The notes under the pieces are model-generated. The model was given only the letters and a program-made list of their open reading frames with translations. It did no database searches and was not told where the DNA came from. Positions 6,775-14,667 of a stretch of DNA of 26,589 bases are shown here, piece by piece. The DNA is from Clostridia bacterium. GTDB lineage: Bacteria > UBA6262 > WVXT01. Location of the stretch: positions 1 to 26,589 of the forward strand of contig DAOVHK010000004.1 in NCBI GenBank assembly GCA_030671905.1, read 5' to 3'. The position numbers were made by a program, and so were the translations under genes. The first letter of the stretch is position 1; the number at the start of each line of letters is the position of its first letter.

Positions 6775-7818
6775 ATGGAAAAATGGCAACAGATTCTCTC
6801 AGACAGTATCATGGATAGTGCTAATCTTAGCAAATTTATGAAGATAGACAAGAAGAAAATTGATAAAGTGATTGAAAAATATCCTATGAAAATAAATCAT
6901 TATTATTTAAGTCTAATCAAGAAGAAAAACGGTCCTATATGGAAACAGTGTATTCCTGATGCGTTGGAAATTGAATTGCGGGCGGGTGAAAAAGACCCCC
7001 TTTTAGAAGAAAAACATTCGCCTATTGAAAGTTTAATCCACAGATATGAAGATCGGGTTTTGTTACTGGTAACTAATTTGTGCACAGGGTACTGTCGTTT
7101 CTGTACAAGAAAAAGAAAAGTAGGAATAAAAGAAAAAGTTTTAGAAGGGAAAGGTGCCCAAAAAGCTTTTCGTTACATAAAAAGACATAAAAAGGTGAGA
7201 GATGTTATTATTTCTGGTGGAGACCCTCTCTTTTTAGATGATGAGAAAATAGAATACTATCTTAAAAATCTTAGGAGAATAAAACATGTCCAGGTTATTA
7301 GAATAGATAGCCGCACCCCTTGCCTATTGCCTCAACGGATTACACCTAAATTATGTCAAATGTTAAAGAAATACACTCCTATATATTTTAATACGCATTT
7401 TAACCATTCTCAGGAAATAACAAAAGAAAGCATAAAAGCATGTAATATGCTTGCTGATGCTGGGATTGTCTTGGGGAACCAGGCGGTTTTATTGGCGGGA
7501 GTTAACGATGATCCGCATACTTTAAAGAAACTTTTTGAAGGATTACTAATGATGCGAGTTAAACCTTACTACCTTTACATCCCTGATGCGGTAAAAGGCA
7601 CATACCATTTCCGGGTTAGTGTAGAAAGAGCCCTGGAGATTATGAAAAATTTGATAGGATATACTTCTGGAATGGCTGTACCTCATCTTATATTAGACCT
7701 TGAACATGGTGGCGGAAAGTCTCCTCTGCTTCCTAACTACATTATTGAACATAAAGACAGACGTTACAAATTAAAGAGTTTTGAGAATAAAACATTCCAT
7801 TATGATGATGTAAAGTGA
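6775..7818 (+). CDS. Lysine 2,3-aminomutase family radical SAM enzyme (KamA-like)
   Basis: PLP- and SAM-dependent 1,2-amino shift; the prototype converts L-lysine to L-beta-lysine. 347 aa, shorter than clostridial KamA (about 416) and close to EpmB. The CTGYCRFC cluster motif gives C103, C107 and C110. GGGK ends at K315, the expected PLP lysine (Lys337 in the Clostridium enzyme). The two Asp residues that hold the substrate's epsilon-amino group in KamA (Asp293, Asp330) have counterparts in YIPD and in D308, seven residues before K315, which favours a basic substrate over glutamate. Strong AAAGGAG ribosome binding site. The next gene starts 10 bp downstream. No EF-P or EpmA gene is nearby, and no acetyltransferase (AblB) either. 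Confidence 0.85.
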   Translation: MEKWQQILSDSIMDSANLSKFMKIDKKKIDKVIEKYPMKINHYYLSLIKKKNGPIWKQCIPDALEIELRAGEKDPLLEEKHSPIESLIHRYEDRVLLLVTNLCTGYCRFCTRKRKVGIKEKVLEGKGAQKAFRYIKRHKKVRDVIISGGDPLFLDDEKIEYYLKNLRRIKHVQVIRIDSRTPCLLPQRITPKLCQMLKKYTPIYFNTHFNHSQEITKESIKACNMLADAGIVLGNQAVLLAGVNDDPHTLKKLFEGLLMMRVKPYYLYIPDAVKGTYHFRVSVERALEIMKNLIGYTSGMAVPHLILDLEHGGGKSPLLPNYIIEHKDRRYKLKSFENKTFHYDDVK

Positions 7819-7823
7819 AGACC

Positions 7824-7848
7824 AAAAAATGACTCTGACCCCTTTTTT
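7824..7848 (-). repeat. Dispersed repeat, family A, overlapping a start codon
   Basis: AAAAAATGACTCTGACCCC (7824-7842), then six T: the reverse complement of the copy at 4595-4612. It lies in the 10-bp gap after the aminomutase gene and runs into the following gene, whose ATG (7829) and first residues MTLTPF are repeat sequence. Confidence 0.75.
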
Positions 7849-8779
7849 GAATATAGGTATAGTACGTGAAAATAGGCCTAACGAAAAAAGGGTAATCTTA
7901 AGGCCGACAGAATTAAAAGAGATTGCTCTAAAACACACTATTTATGTTGAAAAAGGTGCTGGTGAAGGAATAGGGATAAAAGACAGCGACTATGAACAGA
8001 TAGGCGCTAAGATTGTGGAAACGAAGCAAGTTTATTCCTCTGCTTTAGTTGTGCGGCTTAAAGAGCCTAAAGAAGACGAATTATCTATGATGAAACCAGG
8101 TTCTATCATAATGTCTATGATGCATCTTCCGGGGAATCCACATTTGCGTTCTTTGTTAAAAAAATACAGAATAATTGCCATTGCTATGGAAGAGATTAAA
8201 GATGCTTTTGGCCATCGTATGATAGAGGCAGTACATCAGGCAGGTTATTTGGGTATGGGAAAAGGTTTCCAGTTATGGGATGGAGATGCCTCAAAGTGTG
8301 TGGTTAAAGTTATGGGATATGGCAATGTTGCCTGGGGAGCAATCCAGTGTGCTGCCAGAAAATTTGCGCAAGTTGTGGTATTAAACAAAAAAGATTTTAA
8401 GGATATGCAGAAGCACATCCCGGGAACAGATATTTTGGTAAATGGTATCAACTGGCCTATGGAAAAGAGAGGGAAAGAGTTTATAATTACTCGTGATATG
8501 TTGAAACTTTTTAAGAAAGGAGCGGTGCTACTCGATTTAATTTCCAATCCACTAGGCCAGTCCCCGATAGAAACTATGCATCCTACTACTCTGGATAACA
8601 TTTCTTATGTAGTCGATGGTGTTATTCATACTTCCTGTTGGGCTTGGCCAGGACTTGACCCTGTAAATATCTCCCAGAGATATAGTATACAAGTGGCTCC
8701 TATACTTAAGGAAATAGCAGATAAAGAACTCAATAACCTTCCAGAATATATTAGCCAAGCAGTGCATAAAGAGTTTTAA
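7829..8779 (+). CDS. AlaDH/PNT-superfamily dehydrogenase resembling N5-(carboxyethyl)ornithine synthase
   Basis: 316 aa, shorter than alanine dehydrogenase or saccharopine dehydrogenase (about 370). N-terminal substrate domain begins IGIVRENRPNEKRV; the nucleotide-binding motif is GYGNVAWG (163-170); later FKKGAVLLDL, PTT (252-254) and VDGVIH (262-267) precede the C-terminal helix. This late pattern and the length match what I recall of Lactococcus N5-(carboxyethyl)ornithine synthase, which reductively condenses pyruvate with ornithine or lysine using NADPH. With an aminomutase just upstream, a basic amino acid such as beta-lysine is an appealing substrate, but this is inference. Start chosen at ATG 7829, served by GTGAAG at 7815-7820; the first six codons are a family A repeat. 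A TTG at 7847 is the alternative. Confidence 0.75.
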   Translation: MTLTPFLNIGIVRENRPNEKRVILRPTELKEIALKHTIYVEKGAGEGIGIKDSDYEQIGAKIVETKQVYSSALVVRLKEPKEDELSMMKPGSIIMSMMHLPGNPHLRSLLKKYRIIAIAMEEIKDAFGHRMIEAVHQAGYLGMGKGFQLWDGDASKCVVKVMGYGNVAWGAIQCAARKFAQVVVLNKKDFKDMQKHIPGTDILVNGINWPMEKRGKEFIITRDMLKLFKKGAVLLDLISNPLGQSPIETMHPTTLDNISYVVDGVIHTSCWAWPGLDPVNISQRYSIQVAPILKEIADKELNNLPEYISQAVHKEF

Positions 8780-8815
8780 TAATTGGAGGAAAAAGTATTT
8801 AAAGGGGAATATAAT

Positions 8816-9274
8816 ATGAGAATTTCAGATTACTTAAAAGAGGATATGATTTGCCTCAACCTGAAAGCAACAGGAAAGGAAGAAGCAATCAGAGAGTTGG
8901 GGAGTTTCATTGGTAAGGCTAAAGAGATAACCAACTATGAAATGTTCCACAAGGATGTTCTGGAGCGAGAGAAACTCACTTCAACTGGGATAGGGGAAGG
9001 AGTGGCTATTCCTCATGCCAGAACTGATGCTGTAACCGGGTTTGTAATCGCCTTCGGCAAGTCTGAAAAGGGTGTTGAGTTTGATTCTCTGGATGGGAAG
9101 AAGGCGAGACTGTTGTTTTTGATGGGAACCCCGAAGACGGCTGGACTTAATGAATACCTGGTGTTACTTGCCCATTTGACCAGATTATTAAAGCAACAAT
9201 CTTTCCGGGAATCGCTTCTTAAAGCCGAAAGCCCTGCAGAGATAATCGATATTTTTAAGAATTTCGAGAAATAG
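8816..9274 (+). CDS. PTS EIIA-type protein (fructose/PtsN family)
   Basis: 152-aa EIIA domain of the fructose/nitrogen type. TSTGIGEGVAIPHAR contains the phosphorylatable His, H67 counting from this start. Such domains accept phosphate from HPr and signal or drive transport. No EIIB or EIIC is nearby; instead the gene precedes a Na+/H+ antiporter, so a regulatory role toward that transporter is likely. The frame extends upstream to a TTG at 8783, but AAGGGGA at 8802-8808 sits 7 nt before ATG 8816, and the family's N-terminus (MRISDYL) begins there. The gene follows the dehydrogenase by 36 bp. Confidence 0.9.
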   Translation: MRISDYLKEDMICLNLKATGKEEAIRELGSFIGKAKEITNYEMFHKDVLEREKLTSTGIGEGVAIPHARTDAVTGFVIAFGKSEKGVEFDSLDGKKARLLFLMGTPKTAGLNEYLVLLAHLTRLLKQQSFRESLLKAESPAEIIDIFKNFEK

Positions 9275-9294
9275 AAAAGAGGATATTGCCTTCA

Positions 9295-10479
9295 ATGGAC
9301 ATACTATTTTTGATTGGCATAGTTTTAGTTCTGGGACTTATTGGGGGTAAGATTTTTAATAAGTTAAAATTTCCCGCGGTAGTGGGATATCTTGTTATCG
9401 GTATTTTTCTGGGTCCTTCTGTCTTTGGCCTGTTTAAACTCGATTTATTAGACCGAATGGGTATAATTACTGATTTTGCCCTGGGGATAATTGCTTTTAT
9501 TATTGGTAATGAATTGAGATGGGGGATATTGAAGAAATTTGGCGGGAAAATTATCACTATTCTGTTTGTACAAGCTATAGCCACATTTGTTTTAATAGCT
9601 TTTGGAGTTTGGTTTTTGACCCATAATTTTGCTCTCAGTCTAATTCTCGGCTCTCTTGGTGTGGCTACTGCTCCTGCAGGCACTGTGGTGGTGCTTCAGG
9701 AATTTAAAGCGAAGGGACCTTTAACTACTTCGCTTTTAGCTATAGTCGGGCTTGATGACGGTTTAGCACTTATAATTTATGGTTTTGCCAGCGCTTTAGC
9801 TATGTGCACAGTCGGCGGGAGTAAGGGAATTAATCTCCAGAGTGTTTTGGAGTGGCCCTTACTACGAATCTTAGGTGCTGTATTTCTGGGAATTCTATTG
9901 GGGGTGGCGTTGGCTAATGTTGTAAGAAAAAGGCATGATAAAAATGAGATTTTGACGTGGTCTCTGGGGGCTATCTTAATCTGTGCTGGTTTGGCTAAAG
10001 TCTTCCATTTTTCGCTAATTCTGTCTACTATGGTTCTGGGAATAACTGTGGCAAATACATTTTCGCTTTCTGGGAGGAGGACTTTTGAGGCTATCCAGTC
10101 GATAACTAATCCTATTTATGTTGCTTTTTTTGTTTTAGCTGGTGCTCATCTCCAAATTGGTCTACTTCCTAAGATGGGGTTTTTGGGTGTTATTTATATT
10201 TTAGCGAGAGGTTTTGGTAAAATCGGAGGAGCTTCTTTGGGAGCTTATATCTCAAAAGCCGAAATGAATATACGAAAATATTTAGGCTTTGGTCTACTTT
10301 CACAAGCAGGAGTAGCTATTGGTCTGGCTATGGTTGTCCAGAGAGAATTCGGGCTTTATGGAGAATTGGCAACTGTAACTATTACTATTATTGCAGCAAC
10401 TACAATTATTCATGAAATTTTGGGCCCTCTAGGGGTGAAGTATGCGATTTCTAAAGCAGGGGAAATTGGACAGGGCTAA
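9295..10479 (+). CDS. CPA2-family cation:proton antiporter
   Basis: 394 aa, almost wholly hydrophobic, with about 12 membrane segments. Signatures: KLKFPAVVGYLVIGIFLGPS in the early helices, ATAPAGTVVVLQE mid-protein, and VGLDDGLAL with the acidic pair D154-D155. A DD pair is typical of electrogenic Na+(K+)/H+ exchangers of the CPA2/NapA type rather than the QD/ND of Kef K+ efflux proteins. It lacks the C-terminal RCK/TrkA-N domain of Kef; regulation could come from the adjacent EIIA and PII-like genes. A TTG at 9286 is possible but lies only 3 nt after AAGAGG (9277-9282); ATG 9295 is 12 nt away, so I prefer it, with some doubt. The gap to the EIIA gene is 20 bp. Confidence 0.9.
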   Translation: MDILFLIGIVLVLGLIGGKIFNKLKFPAVVGYLVIGIFLGPSVFGLFKLDLLDRMGIITDFALGIIAFIIGNELRWGILKKFGGKIITILFVQAIATFVLIAFGVWFLTHNFALSLILGSLGVATAPAGTVVVLQEFKAKGPLTTSLLAIVGLDDGLALIIYGFASALAMCTVGGSKGINLQSVLEWPLLRILGAVFLGILLGVALANVVRKRHDKNEILTWSLGAILICAGLAKVFHFSLILSTMVLGITVANTFSLSGRRTFEAIQSITNPIYVAFFVLAGAHLQIGLLPKMGFLGVIYILARGFGKIGGASLGAYISKAEMNIRKYLGFGLLSQAGVAIGLAMVVQREFGLYGELATVTITIIAATTIIHEILGPLGVKYAISKAGEIGQG

Positions 10480-10496
10480 CAGAAGGAGAGATTGTC

Positions 10497-10829
10497 ATGG
10501 AACTTTTGGTAATTGTACTTAACAAGGTTGACCTTTTGAACGATCTTCTTTCTATTCTCGTGGAAGCAGGAATAACCAGAGCTACTGTTCTCGATAGCGA
10601 AGGTATGGGGCATCATCTTGCTTATGAAGTACCCATATTTGCTGGTTTGAGGAAAATGTTAGGGGAGGCAGGGGCACACAATAAGACTATCCTTGCCTTG
10701 ATTGAAGATGAGAAATTGGTTTCTGAACTCAAAAGGTTACTTGAGGAAGTAAAAATCGATTTCACTCAATCAGGGACCGGAATTATGTTTACCGTGCCAG
10801 TGGAAAATGTCATCAAACCCGAAGATTGA
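10497..10829 (+). CDS. PII-like signalling protein
   Basis: 110 aa with the ferredoxin-like fold pattern of GlnB-type proteins: MELLVIVLNKVDLLNDLLSI, a T-loop-like region (about 33-60), and an end GTGIMFTVPVENVIKPED that parallels the PII C-terminus. The T-loop lacks the uridylylated Tyr and the PII signature, and Ile96 replaces the ATP-binding Lys of GDGKIF, so it is a PII-like protein with other ligands rather than GlnB. PII-like proteins encoded beside transporters usually gate them. AGAAGGAGA precedes ATG 10497, which lies 17 bp after the antiporter. The three genes 8816-10829 read as one operon. Confidence 0.85.
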   Translation: MELLVIVLNKVDLLNDLLSILVEAGITRATVLDSEGMGHHLAYEVPIFAGLRKMLGEAGAHNKTILALIEDEKLVSELKRLLEEVKIDFTQSGTGIMFTVPVENVIKPED

Positions 10830-10903
10830 GTTCTGGACAGAGTTCTGGGGACACAATTATCTAAAATAGAGTTGACCCCATTTTTTTAGACCCCATTTTT
10901 TTA
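10828..10903. repeat. Two tandem repeat pairs filling the spacer before the HEAT gene
   Basis: GAGTTCTGG occurs at 10828-10836 and 10840-10848, 12 bp apart. GACCCCATTTTTTTA occurs twice head to tail at 10874-10888 and 10889-10903. The second pair matches the 3' part of family A read from the minus strand. The stretch TTCTGGGGACACAATTATC between them resembles another common REP-like motif. GAGGA at 10906-10910 follows and is the ribosome binding site of the HEAT gene. Confidence 0.65.
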
Positions 10904-10918
10904 AAGAGGAATTCTTAA

Positions 10919-13150
10919 ATGGACGAGGAGAAAGAATCCAAAGCAGGACCTATAGTGGAAAAATGTATTAAAGAGTTAAGTCTGGCTGTCAAGACGATGG
11001 GTATCTACCCTTCTGCCCATCCTGCTATTAAGGCTTCTGTGGAGCGTCTCTATGCTACTATGGAGAGTCTTTTTGAAGCATCTCCTGAACTTAAGTTAGA
11101 GATAGCTCAAAAGAATCTTTTGGTAGATGGTCAGTTTCTGGATAAGACTAATGAAATATTTAGAGATTTCGCTCTCCAATTTCATAGGCGGGGAGTAGCC
11201 TCCATTACCTTTAAGAAGGATTTGAATGCGGAAGAGCTCAGGATGTTTTTGGAAGTTGCTTCTACAGAACCGAAGATGCTTCAAAAAAGCGGAGGATTTT
11301 TAAGACTCTGTCAAGAGAAAAAAATTTCTCATATTGATATTGTAGAAATTGACTATCAGAAGGTTTTCGGTGTTGAAGAAGGGATAGGTGAAGAGGCAGA
11401 AGAGAGGAAGGTTAGAAGTGATGAGGAGATATGGGTTGACTTGATAAGGAGTCTCGAGTTGTATAGTGGGTTGAAGTTGGGTGAAGTGGAACACAATTTT
11501 CTCTTGCACCTGGAAGAGGAGCCGGTCAAGATGGCTGCTTACTTGGAGCGGGTGGCTTCGAAAGGTTCTCTGGGTATGAGCGATATGGGAGGGGTTGCTG
11601 TTAAGAAAACTATTAATAGTATAGGAAGCTATATTTTTAAGAACCTTCCTCAGGAGAAGGAAGTTCATAGAAAAAAATTGGCTGAGGTTGTATCCCGTCT
11701 CGATCCGAAATTGAGAATACAGCTAATCGATGCAGAAATTGATATTGAACCCGGTCAAATAGATGTTGTAACAGAGATAATTCCTGATTTATCGAATTCT
11801 GTGATAGTGGAGATGATGACCCTGGCTGTTAGTGGTGAGGGCAGGGTCACGGAGCGTTTAGTGAAGCTTTTCCACAAGATTGTACCCGAGGAGGAAAGGA
11901 AAAGAGAAATAATTCCACTTTTTGGGAATAGTTTGGCTGATATGTCTGGGAAGGAAGACCCCCGGTATATGCGCCAGCTGATTGAAAATCTGTTTCTTTC
12001 CAAGCCTACTAAGGATTTCATTTCGGAGATGTATAGAAAGGCGCTTAAAGAATTGAATGAACAGATTTCCTCTATTAGTGGGATGAAGGAATATACGGAT
12101 TCTCTTAATGAGAGGAAGATAGAAGAACAGGCGTCCACTGTGCTTATGGACTTAATTGGGTTGGAGACTGAATCTAGTGACTATGTGGAGATTGCTAAAA
12201 ATTTGGGTAAGGTGGGTATGGATTTTTTGCTTACCGGGAGATATGAGAAAGCAAAGGAAATTATTGAAGTCTTAATTGAGGAAGCTGGCCCGGAAAAGGG
12301 AAGGACCGATGGAGAGCGTAACGCTTGTAAAGAGGCTTTAGAAAAACTGAGAGATATTGGAGTTGTGAATGACCTGGTTACAGCGCTTCGCGATTGGGGC
12401 AGGGAGAAATACGAGACAATCCAGTTCATTCTCCTTCACATGGGTGAAATTGCTGTGGTGCCTCTACTGGAGGCACTTGGTAGAGAAACTGATAGCTCAC
12501 TTAGAAAGAAGATTATTTCTGTTATAGTGGGTTTAGGGGAAGAGGCGGTTCCCGAAATTGTCAGGAGGTTTTCAGATAAGAACTGGTATGTGGTGAGAAA
12601 TATGGTGAGGATTCTCAGGGAGATAGGGACGGAAAAGGCGGTGCGTTATTTGAATATGCCCCTTAAACATAAGGACCCTCGCGTTCGGAAAGAGGTTGTT
12701 TATGCTCTGAGTACCATAGGAGGGGGGGAAGCATTAAGGTTAATTTCTCTTATGACCGATGACCCGGACGGAGAAGTCAGGCGAGGTGCTATCAAGTATA
12801 TGGGCGTTATGAGGAATAAAGAAGCTGTTCCTCTCTTAATGAAGTTGATTGCTCAGAGAAATCCCTTTGGACATAAAAATTACCTGATTATTTCTGGGAT
12901 TGAGGCGCTGGGAGAGATAGGTGCTGGAGAGGCGGTTCCCGGGTTGGTTCGACTGCTTCGAAAATCGACTATTTTTGCCAGAAGTAGAAATGATGAGGTG
13001 AGAATAACAACTGCCACTGCCCTGGAGAAGATAGGAAATGATGAGGCTATGGAGGCTCTGGCACAGGGAACCAAATATAGGAGAAAGATTGTCAGGCAAA
13101 TGTGTGAGAGGTTAATTCGAAAGCATAAGGAGAGTAAGAAGCAAGGTTGA
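10919..13150 (+). CDS. HEAT-repeat protein with YPSxHP N-terminal domain
   Basis: 743-aa soluble protein. Residues about 10-145 form a domain (YPSAHP at 30-35, RRGVASITF at 90-98) homologous to the N-terminus of the next gene's product. The middle (about 150-500) is charged and helical. Residues about 520-735 carry HEAT/PBS-lyase-type repeats: for example LGEEAVPEIVRRFSDKNW, HKDPRVRKEVVYALSTIG, DPDGEVRRGAIKYMGVM and AGEAVPGLVRLLRK. HEAT arrays are protein-binding scaffolds. The downstream HD-GYP gene begins 12 bp later, so the two products probably work together, perhaps in signalling. No enzyme motif or membrane segment seen. Start supported by GAGGA 8 nt upstream. Confidence 0.85.
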   Translation: MDEEKESKAGPIVEKCIKELSLAVKTMGIYPSAHPAIKASVERLYATMESLFEASPELKLEIAQKNLLVDGQFLDKTNEIFRDFALQFHRRGVASITFKKDLNAEELRMFLEVASTEPKMLQKSGGFLRLCQEKKISHIDIVEIDYQKVFGVEEGIGEEAEERKVRSDEEIWVDLIRSLELYSGLKLGEVEHNFLLHLEEEPVKMAAYLERVASKGSLGMSDMGGVAVKKTINSIGSYIFKNLPQEKEVHRKKLAEVVSRLDPKLRIQLIDAEIDIEPGQIDVVTEIIPDLSNSVIVEMMTLAVSGEGRVTERLVKLFHKIVPEEERKREIIPLFGNSLADMSGKEDPRYMRQLIENLFLSKPTKDFISEMYRKALKELNEQISSISGMKEYTDSLNERKIEEQASTVLMDLIGLETESSDYVEIAKNLGKVGMDFLLTGRYEKAKEIIEVLIEEAGPEKGRTDGERNACKEALEKLRDIGVVNDLVTALRDWGREKYETIQFILLHMGEIAVVPLLEALGRETDSSLRKKIISVIVGLGEEAVPEIVRRFSDKNWYVVRNMVRILREIGTEKAVRYLNMPLKHKDPRVRKEVVYALSTIGGGEALRLISLMTDDPDGEVRRGAIKYMGVMRNKEAVPLLMKLIAQRNPFGHKNYLIISGIEALGEIGAGEAVPGLVRLLRKSTIFARSRNDEVRITTATALEKIGNDEAMEALAQGTKYRRKIVRQMCERLIRKHKESKKQG

Positions 13151-13162
13151 CGGAGAGGGCGT

Positions 13163-14551
13163 ATGGAAGAGCAATTAATAGAAGATTTCATAACTTATCT
13201 TACTAATGCTACCAGAAATAAAGTCATCTATCCTTCGGGACATCCGATAATAATGCGTTCTTTAATGAGGACTTTCGAGATTTTAGAGACTTTGATGGAA
13301 GAGAAAGAAGAGATAAATATAGCGGTTGTGGGAGATGAATTGATATTTGAAGGGATGCATCTCCACGAGATTAGTACAGCTCTTTATGGTTTTACCAGGG
13401 ATTTACGGCAAAGAGGAATAGAGAAGATTACGTTTCTCAAGGGATTGAAAAATGAGGAGTTCTTAGGGCTTATCGATGTTCTGACTATGGCACAGGAAAA
13501 GCTCAAAAATAGTGGTGGTCCAATTAAAGCGTTAGCCTCTAAGGGGATTAAGAATATAACTTTGGGAAAGATTGGAGCTCTTAAAGAAACTCAACCAGAA
13601 CTGGGACATGGTGAAGAATTTAAAACTAAGGCTAAGGAATTTTACAAGGATGCCGTTGACGCAATAAAAAGGATAGTTGAGGATATTGGATTCAAAAAGA
13701 GAGTAAATATAGAGAAGGCTCGGTCTGCCATAAATAGTATGGTGGCCAGTATTCAGAGGAATAGAACGCCCTTGGTAACTCTGGCTTCTCTTAAAGCTCA
13801 CGATGAATATACTTTTAGCCACGCAGTAAATGTTGCTGTCCTCACTCTTGTGCAGGGTGAAGCATTGGGTCTGGACAGGCAGACGTTAAATGACCTGGGA
13901 ATAGCTGCTCTACTGCATGATATGGGGAAACTCAAGGTCCCAGAGGAGATTCTTAAGAAACCGGGCAAGTTGACTTCTGAGGAGTTTGAATTGATAAAGT
14001 TGCATCCTGCCGATGGGGCAAAAATATTGATGAACACCCCAGGCATAAGCAAACTGGCATATGTGGTTACATTCGAGCATCACATAAAATACGATCTTAG
14101 CGGGTATCCTGTTGTATCTCGAGAAAAAGGAGGGTTGAATTTAGGTAGTATGCTGGTTCGTATAGCCGATACATATGATGCTATGAGGAGCAACCGCTAC
14201 TATGCCAAAGAGATTCCACCTGAAAAGACTATAAAAGAGATGGAAGAATCCTCAGGAAAAGAATTTGAACCTGTCCTTTTAAGGAGGTTTATTAGACTGA
14301 TTGGCGTCTATCCTCCAGGCACTTTTGTTAGACTGGACACAAATGAGATTGGTTTTGTCTTCCAGACAAATCCATCTGACCCTTATCGCCCCCGGGCGAA
14401 AATAGTTATTGATAGTAATGGTTCTAAAATAGAAACTCCGCAGGAAATAGACCTCGAAGAGAAAGTTCCTGAGACAGGCAATTTCAGGCGTTCGATTAAA
14501 GAGTCGGTAGACCCTGAACAGCTTGGACTTGTCCCTGACGAATATCTATAA
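13163..14551 (+). CDS. HD-GYP domain phosphohydrolase with YPSxHP N-terminal domain
   Basis: 462 aa. The N-terminal domain (about 3-137; YPSGHP 23-28, RGIEKITF 84-91) matches the HEAT protein upstream. The HD-GYP domain (about 200-380) keeps its ligands: H213 and H220 (HDEYTFSH), H252-D253 (HDMGK), H281-P282, H306-H307 and D311, ending GYP (314-316). HD-GYP enzymes typically hydrolyse cyclic di-GMP, some cGAMP. The usual HHExxDGxGYP reads HHIKYDLSGYP here, so the Glu and one Gly differ; activity is likely but not certain. A short C-terminal beta region (about 385-430, GTFVRLDTNEIGFV) follows, as in many members. GGAGAGGG lies just before the ATG. Confidence 0.9.
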   Translation: MEEQLIEDFITYLTNATRNKVIYPSGHPIIMRSLMRTFEILETLMEEKEEINIAVVGDELIFEGMHLHEISTALYGFTRDLRQRGIEKITFLKGLKNEEFLGLIDVLTMAQEKLKNSGGPIKALASKGIKNITLGKIGALKETQPELGHGEEFKTKAKEFYKDAVDAIKRIVEDIGFKKRVNIEKARSAINSMVASIQRNRTPLVTLASLKAHDEYTFSHAVNVAVLTLVQGEALGLDRQTLNDLGIAALLHDMGKLKVPEEILKKPGKLTSEEFELIKLHPADGAKILMNTPGISKLAYVVTFEHHIKYDLSGYPVVSREKGGLNLGSMLVRIADTYDAMRSNRYYAKEIPPEKTIKEMEESSGKEFEPVLLRRFIRLIGVYPPGTFVRLDTNEIGFVFQTNPSDPYRPRAKIVIDSNGSKIETPQEIDLEEKVPETGNFRRSIKESVDPEQLGLVPDEYL

Positions 14552-14574
14552 TTCTAAGAGACGTTAAAGAAAAA

Positions 14575-14626
14575 GGGGTCAGAGTCATTTTTCATGAACG
14601 AAAAAATCACTCTGATCCCATTTTTT
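14575..14626. terminator. Family A repeat as a complete hairpin; likely bidirectional terminator
   Basis: GGGGTCAGAGTCATTTTT (14575-14592), loop CATGAACG, then AAAAAATCACTCTGATCCC (14601-14619) and a T6 run at 14621-14626. The arms pair except for one C-C mismatch and one G-T wobble. An A-run precedes the left arm, so it could end transcription in both directions. It separates the HD-GYP operon from the CDF gene. Confidence 0.65.
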
Positions 14627-14667
14627 AAAGGGCTACACTACTCACGACTTTTTAGAGAAGAGCCATA

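Noticed and set aside
6775..7818. Calling the aminomutase EpmB
   Set aside because: Length fits, but there is no EpmA or EF-P context, and the neighbour suggests small-molecule metabolism; left at family level.
8783..8815. TTG 8783 as the EIIA gene start
   Set aside because: The family N-terminus and a well-spaced AAGGGGA both point to ATG 8816; the extra 11 residues have no counterpart in the family.
9255..9683. Minus-strand 142-codon frame, and other long minus-strand frames such as 20450-21157
   Set aside because: They lie fully within well-supported genes, are rich in Ser/Ile/Arg from antisense codons, and have no ribosome binding site or family motif.
10497..10829. Calling the PII-like protein GlnB or GlnK
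   Set aside because: The T-loop Tyr and the ATP-binding Lys are absent, and amtB is not adjacent.
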